Shown here one piece after another: positions 21,694-33,327 of a stretch of 53,579 nt of DNA (the first letter of the stretch is position 1; each line of letters begins with the position of its first letter). The notes under the pieces were generated by a model. That model did not search any database and was not told the DNA's origin. It worked only from the letters and a program-made list of their open reading frames with translations. The DNA is from an uncultured Mycoplasmataceae bacterium (GTDB lineage: Bacteria > Bacillota_I > Bacilli_A > Mycoplasmatales > Hepatoplasmataceae). The stretch covers positions 1 through 53,579 of the forward strand of contig CAMZOE010000046.1 in assembly GCA_947330515.1 (NCBI GenBank), read 5' to 3'. A program made the position numbers and the translations under genes.

Positions 21694-24204
21694 TTAATAT
21701 TCTTTGTTATCTTGAATTTGTTCTTTTCTTAGAATTAAATGTTTAGTAAAATCATCAAAATCAACTTTAAATAAAATATTGTTTTTTTCATTTAAATAAA
21801 GAAAATTTCCTCTTGCTTTTTGAAAATGTTCTATTTCATATTGATTAAGCTTTTGCATTTTAGTTTCTAATAAAGAATTTAATAATTTAATTTCTTCTGC
21901 TTCAATTTTTCCTATAAATAAATTAGAAGTATTTGAAAAAATAGATTGTAGTAAATTATTATCTTCAGTACTAAAATCAGAAATATTTTGTGTTCCTAAC
22001 ATAATCATAGTATTAAATTTTCTTGCTTCTCTTACCATTTTAGAAATAACTGTTAAAGTTTTAAAATCATTAAAAAAGAGATGAGATTCATCAATTATTA
22101 TTGATAAAAACTTATTATTCTTAAAATCGTTTTCATACATTGTACCATTTATATAATCCATAATTAAAAAATAATTTGCTTTCTTTAAATTTTTATCACT
22201 TGTTTTTAAAATTTCAAAAGTATTAAAAATTATTAAAGGTTCATCGATTTCAATATTTTGTTCTTTATTAAAAATATTATATATTCCACCAATAAAAGGT
22301 GATAATATTTGTCTTTTAATATTTTCATCATGAATTCATGCATTAAAAATTGCAAAAGTTGCTTGTTTTTCTAATAATTTAGCTTTATTTACAAATTCTT
22401 CTTTTTTATAAAATTCATAAAAGTCTACAAAAAATAATTTCAAATGTTTTCTGAAATTAGAAAATGTTTCGATATCATAATAAATATTATCCTGAAATAA
22501 AATTTCAATAAAATTAGAGATTAAGGAAATTTTTTCATTAAGATGATCATTTAAAGTTTTTTGTGGATCAACATAATTAAAAGCAAAAGGATTAATTATA
22601 TTTTGAGAATTAAAATTAATTTTTTTACCAACAAAAAAATCAAGAAAATAATCATACTCATTATGAGGATCAATAATAATAACTCTTGATTTTGATAAAG
22701 TCAATAATGTTAAAATAACTAATTTCATCAATGTCGTTTTTCCTGAACCAGTTTTTCCAATTACTAAATTAATAAAATTCGATCTATTAGTTAAATTAAG
22801 AGGATTATAAACAAAAGGTTTATATTCATTAAGAAATCCCAATAATAGTCCTTTTTCATCTATGTAATTAAAATTAACAAAAGGGAAAAATCATGCAATA
22901 GTCCTTTGTGGCATTAAGAAATATTCCTTTTCTTGTCTAAACTTTAGAAGTGATTCTATTTTTTCGTGTTGTTCAAACCATACAGAATTAAGTTTAATTG
23001 AGTTCATTTTAAGAATATTCTTAATATCGCGATAAACTTTTTTGTATTCTTCTTCAGGACTTGAAATAATAACATCAATCTCACATTTAATTAAAGTATC
23101 AAAACCTAGAATTACATCAGATAAAACTTTACGATTAGAATAATAATCTGATTCACTTTTTATTTCTTCTTGAACTTTTTTAGTATCTTCAAAATTATTT
23201 TTTCTATTAGTTAAATATTTCTCATAAATTTTAACCGCTTTTGTTTGATCGGCTTTTTCAATAGTAAAAACAAAATTAGCATAAGGATTTAAAATAATGT
23301 CATTAAATCAAAACTCTCCTAAATCAACACCATTAAAATTAACCTTACTAATAGAAGATCTTTTTCTCTCACCAGGAATTTCTTCAAAATCAAAATAATT
23401 TTTATGTTCATTAATACCTGTTGTAGAACCTAATATTCTACTTAATAATTGTCTTTTAGAAATTTTTGATTCTTTAATATTTATTCCAATATCTCTTAAA
23501 ATATTTAAATTGTAATCAATTTCATTTTTATCTTTTATAGAATAAAATTCAAAATATAAATAAAAAGTAAAATCTTCTTTCTCTTGTAATAAAACTTTAT
23601 TTAATTCGATAAAATTTTCTATTACTAATGATTTATTTTTATCTTCTTCCAATTTCATTTGTTTTTGTAAATATAAATTATTTTTTATCAATGGAAAAAT
23701 ATTGTGAGTTTTAATAATTTTTAAAGGAAATTCATTTACTCCTAAAAATTCATTAAAACGTTGAACAATCTCTTCTTTTTTTGGACCTAAAAAAGAAGAA
23801 ATATCAATTCCATTGACCACTTGATAAACAATGTGTTTAGAATTAGTTTCTTCTTTATAACTTTTGTCTTCATTATTATTTATTTCATTATTTTCTTCAT
23901 CATTATATTCATTAATCAAATAATCTAATGAATATTTTTTTGGTTTACCAAGAAAAGAAAGTCATAAAGAAATAATTTCATAACCTTTATAATTATTAGT
24001 TTCTCAAATTAATCAAAAAAAAGAAGTTCAAGTGAAAAATACTGTTAATACTTTCCATAAAATTGATGGAAGAAAAACAATTACTAAAATAGTAATGGTA
24101 ATTGTTGCTAACAATAAAATAGTATCAATAATTGTAATATCTCCAAAAATAGAAGAACGATATAAAATAAATTTTCTTTTTTTTCTAATACCACTTTTAA
24201 ACAT
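21694..24204 (-). CDS. VirB4/TraE-like conjugation ATPase (HerA/FtsK superfamily)
   Basis: Two N-terminal TMs; Walker A NLVIGKTGSGKTTLMKLVILTLL; Walker B KFLSIIIDESHLFFNDF; TMIMLGTQNISDF; MINxF-type finger region NPFAFNYVDP. Confidence 0.82.
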
Positions 24205-24237
24205 ATTTTTCTCTTTTCTTACTTTCTTTAGTTAATT

Positions 24238-25569
24238 TTATTTTTTTGTTCCTGGTTTTTCAAATCTATTCAAGTTTCTTAAATTTCTTTGTTCATGAAT
24301 CCTTGTTTTAGAAGATAATTTTTTAATTGATTTTGCACCATAAACATAAGGTGTAGCTAATAATTTTCCTTCTTTTCATAAGTTTTTTTGATAATGTTGA
24401 GTTCTTGCTGATAAATTTGAAATTGTAGTAGCAAATCCAACATTAGTGCCTGCCCCGAATATAAAGGCAATTAATGCTTTAGAACTTTCTAACATATATG
24501 CCCCAGAAATAATCATAACAATAATGAAACCTTCTTGAATCATACTTGAAAAATTAGTTAATTTGTTATATGCAAATGATGTAATATAAGGCAGTGAAGC
24601 AATGTATAATGTATAACCTCCAAAAAGGAAAACAACATTGAAAATTTTATAATTAATAACTTGAAATCAAAATTTAAATCTAGTCGAATCATCTGAAACA
24701 CTTATAGAAATAACAATTGGGGAAACAAACATTAAAATGAAAATTTCATAAATTCTTATCCCTAAATCAAAAACAATTCATGCAATTAAATAAGTTAATA
24801 TTGAAGTTGTAATCATAAAAACAATAAAAGAAAAGTTTTGTAAATCAGCATCAAAAGGATTTAATGGAATTGTAGAAAAATCATGCGGATAATCATAAAA
24901 AGAATTATTAAAAATAATTAAAGCTAAATTACTATCAGATTGACTTGATAAATGAAAGATAATAGAAATTAAAAAAATTACTAAAACATTTAAAAAGAAA
25001 ATTACATAAGGAACTAAAATTATTAAAAGTAATAGTTGAAAAATATTAAAAAATAAGTTACTCCCTTCTTTTTGAGCATTACCCCTTGATCAAAATATTT
25101 TAAATAATTTAATTAAAATAAATACAGTACCTACTGCTATTAAAATAACAATACTTCATATTAAAAATGTTTTTGCAGAAATTGAAAGAGCGTTTAAAAT
25201 AATTGGATAAAAACTCATAATATAAATTAAACTTTGTAAAAGGTTTAAAATTCAAACAATTGCAGGAACAAAAATAATATATAAAGCCATTAAAATTCCA
25301 GTAATAATTTCTATAATTATATCTTCAAAACTTCTAGTATTTTTGATAACGGTTCCACCATGGAAAACAGTTCCACTAACACCATAAATTAATCCTAAAA
25401 TTATAGCAACAAAAAAGAAGAATATCAAAGTAAATTTAAAGATTTTTTTAAAATAAAAAATAAAAAGTTTAAAATATTTTTCTAAATTATTTAAAAAAAT
25501 TGGGTATCCTTGATTATTTTTTTCTTGATAATTAATTTGGATTTTATTTTTTGTTAATTTTTGTTTCAT
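24238..25569 (-). CDS. VirB6/TrbL-like polytopic membrane protein of a conjugation/T4SS-like apparatus
   Basis: Six or more hydrophobic segments, basic soluble C-terminus (LWKEGKLLATPYVYGAKSIKKLSSKTRIHEQRNLRNLNRFEKPGTKK*); located directly between the VirB4-like and pilin-like genes. Confidence 0.65.
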
Positions 25570-25839
25570 TTATGTTCATACCGATCCAAAAACTATTAAT
25601 AAAGCAATATCAATAGTTAGCATTCCAATCCAAGAAAATACCATCCATTTAACTGAAGAATTAATTCTTTTTCTTTGTGCTTCATCATCTCTTGAATTTC
25701 ATATTTTTCTAAAATACCACATTAATCCAACAAAAAGCATTAATATCACCAATAATGTTAATCCAATTAAAAATCATTTTGATAAAAAATATAAATATTC
25801 TTCTGCAGTTCCGTCTAAAATTAGTATAAAATTGTTCAT
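25570..25839 (-). CDS. Small two-TM protein, VirB2/TrbC pilin-like candidate
   Basis: MNNFILILDGTAEEYLYFLSKWFLIGLTLLVILMLFVGLMWYFRKIWNSRDDEAQRKRINSSVKWMVFSWIGMLTIDIALLIVFGSVWT*; missed by the standard-code ORF track. Confidence 0.7.
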
Positions 25840-25864
25840 TTGTTTTCTCTTTTCTCTTTCTTAA

Positions 25865-28708
25865 TTAATACTTGTTTTTTTTATTTTCCAAGTTTTTATT
25901 TTTATATCAATATATCACTCAAGGTCTAACAATAAAAATAATTAACAATATAAATAATGCAATAATAATAATAAGTAAAAGGATAAAAAAACCTTTAAAA
26001 TTATAAAAAACATTGTGTCTGATGTAATTATTATTTTTTACTTTAATGTTAGTTGTCTTTCCTATTTCTTGATAAGCAATTGATTCTTTAGAATGTTTAA
26101 CACTAAGATTTATTCTAAAATAATCAACCTCTCCCAAAGTAGTACTATCCGAAATATTTTTTTCCTTATTTTTAATAACAATATTTACATCAGATAATTG
26201 TAATAAAATTTTATCATCATTTAAATCTTTTGAAGGTGAAGATGATCAACTATTATCATATTCATTAATGGTATCAATAATTAAATTATAAAAATTTAAT
26301 TTTAATTCTCCATAATGTGTTTCAGAAGTAAAACTTTTCTCTGAATAAAATTGATTTAAATTCTCAAAAACCATATCTGTAAAATCTTGATTATCATTTA
26401 ATTTATCAAGATTATAATAATTAAAAATTAAATCAATAGGAATATTTTCTATTTTAATACTACCAAGAAAATGTGATTTTTCTACTCTTGAAATTGTTAA
26501 CTTAGTGTTTTGATTAAGATAATTTTTATTATCATTAAAAGAATAGTTAAATGATAATTCTTTATCAATATCTTCAATTTCACAATGAAAAAAATCTTCA
26601 ACGCTACTTATAAAAGTTGTTTTTAAAACTTTATCAAAAGAAATATTATTTTTAATATCATCAACTTTAATTCTATTTAATGGAATTTTATCACCATACC
26701 AATCAATTAACTTTGTTTGAAAATTTTTAAGAAAATTTGCAAAAGAACCAGCATCTTCAACAAAATCATTTAATTTAAATAATGTTCCCAAGTGATCAAT
26801 CAACATATTAACTTGAAGAGAGTTTAGTTTATAATAAAAATCAAGATTTTTGGAATAACCATTTTCAATGGCAACTTCTCTTACTTCTTTTCCTTCTTCT
26901 GTATCAAAATAATTTACTGGTTTAGCAATTGAAGAACCAACAATTACAAATTGATAAATTCATTCTTTTCCAAAGTTATCTTTAATATCTAGTTTATGAT
27001 AACCAATATCAGAAATAACAATTTTTTCTTTATCAACTATCTTTCCATCTAAATTAACTTCTTTGATTAATGCTTTAGAATTACCTTCAATAGAAGCATT
27101 CATTTCATAAGAAGAAGAAAAATCATCAATTAAAAAATTACTTGTATCTTTTTGATCAACTTCTATATCATTAGTAACGTATGGAGTTATATTATTACCA
27201 TTATCTACATTATTAACAACTATATTAGGATTATAATCACTTAAAATAATTATTTTTGGAAGAACAATTTTATCCATCTTTCCATTGTTAAATTTTATTT
27301 TAATTCTATATTCTTTTTCTATAAATTCTTTCTTATCTAAAAAAATTTCATAAACATTATGTTTCTTTTCAATCATTTTGTCGTTTACAAAAAGACTTGC
27401 AATTTGAGAGTTATTAATTTGAAAAGAAATATCTTGATCTAAATAAATATTTTCATTAAAAAAATAATCACCTTTATAATTAACATTATTAATCCATGGA
27501 AATGTTTTAGTATAAATAGTATCGTTATATTCATAAACAAAGAAATAATCTAGTGCATAAAACAATTTTGTCGGTTTACTTGAAAAAGAAAATATTTGAC
27601 TATATATAGGCTCTTTCTTAAATCAACTACTTGTAGTATCTAGAAAATAAACTTTTTGATTAGAACCATTATCTATTATGAAATAATAATTTCCTTTATT
27701 TGTTTGTTTATAATTTGTAATTGTTTTTCCTTCTAAAAAAGGAAGTTCTATTTTTACTGTTAATTCACCTCAAGAAAGTCCTTCATCTAATTTGAATAAA
27801 TAAAATTTGTTATCTTTTTTTAAAATTTCAAAATCACTAAGATATCTTCCATACAATTCATCATAAAAATATAATTCTGGTTCAAAAGTATTAGTACTAA
27901 CATCATATTTAATAAAAGATTTGTTTTTAATATTATTAATCCACATACTATTTATCGTTGAAAAACTATTTGGATCAAAACTACTAATATCCTTATTTTT
28001 ATAAGTAATATCTTCAATTGAATTTTTTGTTGAATAATTAATATATCCAAATTTAGTTTTATCTCCTGAACCAATATCGTTATTCTTAACAACTAAATGA
28101 TCTTGATCTGCATAAATAACTTCCTGTGAAGGAGCTTTATCTCATGGTGCGGTTTTTTTATCTGTTTTATCATATGTTGGGTTTTCATTGTCATTAATAA
28201 AGACTTGTAAATCATATATATCTCCCATTACAGGTCTATCAGTCTCTAAAACATTTAATCTATAATTGTCTAATGAGTTAATATTTCCGCCCACATTTAA
28301 GTCATCGCTTAATAAATCAAAATAAAAATCACTTTCATTTAGTCCACTTGAAAATCTAACTTTATTATCCCTTATTTCTCTAAGGTCTTCAAAAGAAAAA
28401 TTATCCAAATTTGTTTCTTCAGTTAATGTTAAAGTTTTATTGTTAAATTTATACCATTCATTTTCTTTATCATTTTTTATATTAATTAAAGCATATTCAT
28501 CATTAGAACTATATTGATATTCACCTTGAGGAATATCGGAAATACTTATTTCTTTATCTTCTTTTAAAGAAAAAGTTTTTTGAGGAAACCAAGAAAGCTC
28601 ATAAAGATTATTTTCCAAATCATTAAAACTTGTTTTTACTCCTAAAATAATAGAGAGAAAAATTACCAATACCACAAACACAAACGACAAAACTTTTAGT
28701 TTTTTCAT
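25865..28708 (-). CDS. Large ectodomain membrane protein (N-terminal signal/anchor, about 880-aa ectodomain, C-terminal TM)
   Basis: MKKLKVLSFVFVVLVIFLSIILGVKTS … FFILLLIIIIALFILLIIFIVRPWVIYWYKNKNLENKKNKY*, continuous after TGA read-through. Confidence 0.78.
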
Positions 28709-28772
28709 TAAATTATCCCATTTCTTTTTTTACTTTTCTCTAATAAAAATATTTTAATATAAATTTATCTTT

Positions 28773-29066
28773 TTATAAATAATTCTTTCTGAAATCTTCT
28801 TTTAAAAAATCTAAAAAATTAACTCCAAGAAGAATATAAAGTTCAAAAATCTTTTCATTAGACATTTCTTCTAAAGAAGCAAAAATTTCTCTATTTTCTT
28901 CAATATCAGCTAAATGATCCTTTATTAATCCTTTAATTTCTTCTTTATTTTTAATTTGAAAATATTTATCAATCCGATTTGAAAATGTTCTTACAATAAA
29001 ATTTATATTCAATTCAAGCAATTTTATTTCGTTTAATTCTTTTAATCAATTCTTTTTTTCTTCCAT
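28773..29066 (-). CDS. Small soluble hypothetical protein
   Basis: MEEKKNWLKELNEIKLLELNINFIVRTFSNRIDKYFQIKNKEEIKGLIKDHLADIEENREIFASLEEMSNEKIFELYILLGVNFLDFLKEDFRKNYL*. Confidence 0.6.
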
Positions 29067-29100
29067 ACATAAATATATATATAAAAGTAAAATAATCAAC

Positions 29101-29130
29101 AAAAAAATCAACAATTGGAGTTGTTGATTT
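29101..29130 (-). terminator. Rho-independent terminator of permease gene
   Basis: Minus strand AATCAACAA-loop-TTGTTGATTTTTTT. Confidence 0.8.
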
Positions 29131-29143
29131 TAAATTTTAAAAA

Positions 29144-30799
29144 TTATTTTAAAGATTCAATATATTCTTTCATTGTCATATGTTTAGAATATGCATCTTG
29201 ATATGGTTTTTTTGCTTCTCAAACTGAAGCAGGTTGTTTTTTAATGTTTCTTGATTGATAGAAGAAAGAAAACAAAATAACAAAAACAATAGCAAGAATT
29301 ACCGATAGTTGAATAATCGCTAAATTCATTTTAGCTTTGTCTCCCGAAGTTATTCCATTAGATAAATCACTAAAAATTCCATAACCCATTATTAGAACAA
29401 CAAATGACATTCCAACAATTGATATTATTGCTCCCGGAATGAAAGTTTTGGATTTATCAACTTCTACTTTTTTAGTAAATCTATTTACTAATCCACCAGT
29501 GATTACAAAAGTATAAATAACAAAGTTAATTACAGTATATAAATTAGAAATGTAATCACTCATACCAATATATGCTTTTGTACCTCCATCCACTTCAACT
29601 AAACCTGCTGAAGTAAATCAAGCAACAGCATCAAGCCCTCGCATAAGAACAACCGCAATAAGTGATAAATAAAGAATTCTTAATCCAGATTTATATGGAT
29701 TACGATTATCAATTCTTTGTAATAAAGAACTATCTTTATCAACAATAATGTTAGTGTTTGAAGCATCAGACATTGATCACATATATGAAGTAGCATATCC
29801 GAAAACAGCAGTAATAATTGAGATTGAAACAACGATTGACATTGCTACCAATATTCAATTATCCTTTTCATTTCTAACAAATAAATGTGATAAAACTGCA
29901 CTAATTGAAAAAGCATCTGCAGAAGTAGTTCCTTCTTGAACATCCGCAAGTGCAAATGTGGAAATTGAAAATAAAATATAAATTAAAGTAATTGCTAAAA
30001 TAGAAATAATAGCTGCAATTTTATAAGTATTTTCGCTTTTTGCTTCTGTTGAAAGAGAAGCAGAATAAATAAATCCATCAAAGGCAAATAATATTGGTGG
30101 TAAAACCATTAATACTTGAGAGAAATTATTAAATAAACTACCATCTAAACCATCTGCAAAAGCATCTAGATTTCCTGCTCCTTTATTAATAATATTATTT
30201 GGATCAAAAATATTATTAACCGAAATATCCGAAATATTAGTTCCAACACCAATTAAAATAGCAAATAATACTATTAGTGATAAAGGAATAATTTTAATTA
30301 TTGTTCCTGATAAGGTAATTCCTTTTGTTGTTTTTGTAAAAAAGATTGTAATCATGAACGAAATCAAAATAATCAAAATCGCAAATAAAGTAATCATCCA
30401 AAATGCATGCATTTGATGTTTGAATGTTACCGATTCAAATAATTGATTAACTGCAAATATTGCTTCTGAAGAAACAACTAATGGAAAATAAACAAATAAA
30501 AAGTATCCCCCAACAAACATTGAAGCCTTAGGACCTCAAAAATATCTTGTTCAAGAGTTAATTGTTCCTTGTTCATTTCGATTCTTGGTAATTGAAGAAA
30601 TTTCTACAATTGATACAAGAATTGCAAGAACCAATAATCCACCAATAATCCAAGCAATTGTTGCAAGAATTGAAGATCCAGTTCCTTCCATTACTTGATT
30701 ATTTTTTACATAAATTCCAGAACCAACTACCGTACCAATGATAATAGCAATCATTGATATTAGACCATACTGATTCTTTTCTTGTTTTTGGTTTTTCAT
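29144..30799 (-). CDS. APC-family amino acid permease
   Basis: NQYGLISMIAIIIGTVVGSGIYVKNNQV…ATIAWIIGGLLVLAILVSIVEISS…LPPILFAFDGFIYSASLSTEAK…TYKIAAIISILAITLIYILFSI; typical APC TM1 GSGI motif. Confidence 0.9.
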
Positions 30800-30903
30800 T
30801 TTTCAACTTTCTTAAAATTACTTTGTAAATTATTTTTTTAATAAATAATAAAGAAACAACAATTGTTTCTTTATAAAATTTAAACTATGCTATAGATATA
30901 ACA

Positions 30904-32364
30904 TTAATGATAAACATTATCAATTACTTTTTTTTCAAAATCATGTTGTTTTTGTTTTTCAATTTCATTTCTTATATATTTATCCATGTACATGTAATCA
31001 TCTTCAAATTTGTCTTTGTTATCTAACAAGATTTCTTCTTCAGAAGAAGTTTTATTGTTTTCATGATAAATTTGATTAATTAATTTATCTTCTTCAAGGA
31101 AAAATTCTGAATCATCAAAATCGTCTTCTAAAATTGTTGGAACTATTTCTTCTTCTTTAATTTTATTAAAGAAATCAAATAATTCTTCTTTAGTAAATTC
31201 ACTAGTTTCTTCATCAAAGAAATCATCATTTCTTAATTGATTAGTTTTTGAAGTATTATTTGTGTCATTTATGTTGTCATTTGAAGTTAAAACTTTTTGT
31301 GATTCATTTTGTTTTTCTTCATCCACAAGATCTACAAGACCTTCATTTTCTATAATGTCTCTACTATTTTCAACAGTTATAGCATCAAGATAATTATCCT
31401 CTTCTAATTCATCATTAGAGATAATTTTTTCTATTGTTGAAGAATTTTCTTCAAAAAGATATTTATTTTCGTTAGAAATTTTATTTTCATCCTCGATAAT
31501 ATTGTTATCATATTCTTCATCGATGAATTCTTCGTCATCATATTCATCTTCTTCGTCAATAAAATCTGATTCGTCATCATATTCATCTTCTTCATCATCA
31601 AAATAATTAACTTCATAATTATTTCCATCAAATGAATCTTCATCTTCAAAAATATTTTCTTCTTCTAAAGCATTATCACCAACCATTGATGAATTTTCTT
31701 TTAAAAGAGAAGCATCATTTGTAACATCAAATGAAACAGATAAAAATTTCTTATCAAACTCTAATGTTTCTTCGATTAAATAACTCGCTTCCACAATGTT
31801 ATTTGTTGCTGAAGTTTTTAGCACTTCAACAACTCCATTATTTACTTTTTTATCTTTATCATTAGTAACAATAAATGAAATAGATAAAAACTCTTCTAAG
31901 TTTATCGGTTGATGTTCTCTTTCTAAAACTAATTGTGTATCTAAAAGATTTGATGTTAACTCTTCTTCTTGCTTATCAGCAGCTAGAATATCAATAGGAG
32001 AAGTTTTTTTATTGCTATTAACAATATTATTTTTAGTTAAAAATTCTCCTTTAGAAAAGAAGGTTTCAATGTCTTTGTTCTCTCTTAATAAAAAGGAAAT
32101 AAAAAAATAATTTGTTTTTTCTATAACTCTTCCAAAAAGTATTTTTTTACCATTAACAACATACTCACCATAAACTTTAACTGCTTGGGAATTTAAACTA
32201 TCTTTGTTTTTAGGTATGGAAAGATACAATAACGATTCTTTTTTATTAAAATTAACTTTTATCGGTGATAATTTATTTTTAGTAGCATTGTTTATTTGTT
32301 TTTTACTATAAAAATTAAACTTAATTAAACCAAATTTCCTTTTATTTGTTTTTTTTTCTTTCAT
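30904..32364 (-). CDS. Acidic low-complexity repeat protein (cytoplasmic, cytoskeleton-like candidate)
   Basis: 486-aa uninterrupted ORF with D/E/Y/N-rich centre EDEDSFDGNNYEVNYFDDEEDEYDDESDFIDEEDEYDDEEFIDEEYDNN and duplicated FLSxSFxVTND motif. Confidence 0.75.
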   Translation of the reverse strand: MKEKKTNKRKFGLIKFNFYSKKQINNATKNKLSPIKVNFNKKESLLYLSIPKNKDSLNSQAVKVYGEYVVNGKKILFGRVIEKTNYFFISFLLRENKDIETFFSKGEFLTKNNIVNSNKKTSPIDILAADKQEEELTSNLLDTQLVLEREHQPINLEEFLSISFIVTNDKDKKVNNGVVEVLKTSATNNIVEASYLIEETLEFDKKFLSVSFDVTNDASLLKENSSMVGDNALEEENIFEDEDSFDGNNYEVNYFDDEEDEYDDESDFIDEEDEYDDEEFIDEEYDNNIIEDENKISNENKYLFEENSSTIEKIISNDELEEDNYLDAITVENSRDIIENEGLVDLVDEEKQNESQKVLTSNDNINDTNNTSKTNQLRNDDFFDEETSEFTKEELFDFFNKIKEEEIVPTILEDDFDDSEFFLEEDKLINQIYHENNKTSSEEEILLDNKDKFEDDYMYMDKYIRNEIEKQKQHDFEKKVIDNVYH

Positions 32365-32465
32365 AAATTGTCTCCAAAAATAATAGTTTTTTTAACATAA
32401 AAAAAACATTTATATACACATATTATACATTTATTAAAGATGTTTTAGTGTTTTTAGTTTTTTGA

Positions 32466-33296
32466 TTAAAAATTTTTATTAATAAAATTAGCAACACCAT
32501 TATTTTTTACTGAGTCTGTTACATAGGTAGCGATGCTTTTTATTTCATCAATAGCATTACCGACAGCTACTTTAGTACCTACTTCTTTAAATAAAGATAA
32601 ATCATTTAAAGAATCTCCAAAAGCAATTGCTTCACTTAAATTAAAGTTTAATTGTTCTGCTAAGATTTTAGCTGCAAAAGCTTTTGATATTTCTTTTTCA
32701 GTAATTTCTAAATATCTTCCTTTACCAACAATAATCGCTTCAACTTGATCAGAAAAATGATTATGAATATTATCATATGCTTCTCTTGCTTTTTTCTTGT
32801 TTAAAAATAAAAAACCTAGTTTTGCAAGATGTTCTTCTTTAAAATCTAAATTATAAATTTCTTCTAATTCATCAAATTGATATTTTTTATAAAAAGTATT
32901 TGCAATTCTTTTTAAAGAAGAATTATTAGTATAAATTTTAGGATTATTAGAGACTTTAATAGTATAGTTATTTTTAATCCCAAATTTTATTAAAGAATCA
33001 TATAGTTCTTTAGTAAGATAATTTTTTTCTATAACTTTTAAATCCTTACCAATAATTTTTGAACCATTAGAAACAATAGTAAAATCTCCATAAGAATTTT
33101 TTCTGATTATTTTCCTTAGTTTTAAAGCATCTTCTTCACTTCTGCCTGTAGCAAGAATAGTATAAATTTTTAAATCTTGAAGATGTTTCAATGCATCGAT
33201 ATGTTCTTGAGAAATATCATTAATATCATTTCCGTAAACTAGAGTATTATCAATATCAATAAATGCCGCTTTTATATGTTTTAAATTTGTTTCCAT
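32466..33296 (-). CDS. HAD-superfamily Cof-type hydrolase
   Basis: AAFIDIDNTLVYG…ILATGRSEEDALKL…ISKAFAAKILAEQLNFNLSEAIAFGDSLNDLSLFKEVGTKVAVGNA. Confidence 0.92.
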   Translation of the reverse strand: METNLKHIKAAFIDIDNTLVYGNDINDISQEHIDALKHLQDLKIYTILATGRSEEDALKLRKIIRKNSYGDFTIVSNGSKIIGKDLKVIEKNYLTKELYDSLIKFGIKNNYTIKVSNNPKIYTNNSSLKRIANTFYKKYQFDELEEIYNLDFKEEHLAKLGFLFLNKKKAREAYDNIHNHFSDQVEAIIVGKGRYLEITEKEISKAFAAKILAEQLNFNLSEAIAFGDSLNDLSLFKEVGTKVAVGNAIDEIKSIATYVTDSVKNNGVANFINKNF

Positions 33297-33327
33297 TTTT
33301 TGTTTCTTTCTTTTCTATCCAATACTT

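Noticed and set aside
31431-31649. Met-rich 72-aa ORF within the acidic protein gene
   Set aside because: Alternate frame of the D/E-rich repeat (GAT/GAA shifted to ATG); not a gene.
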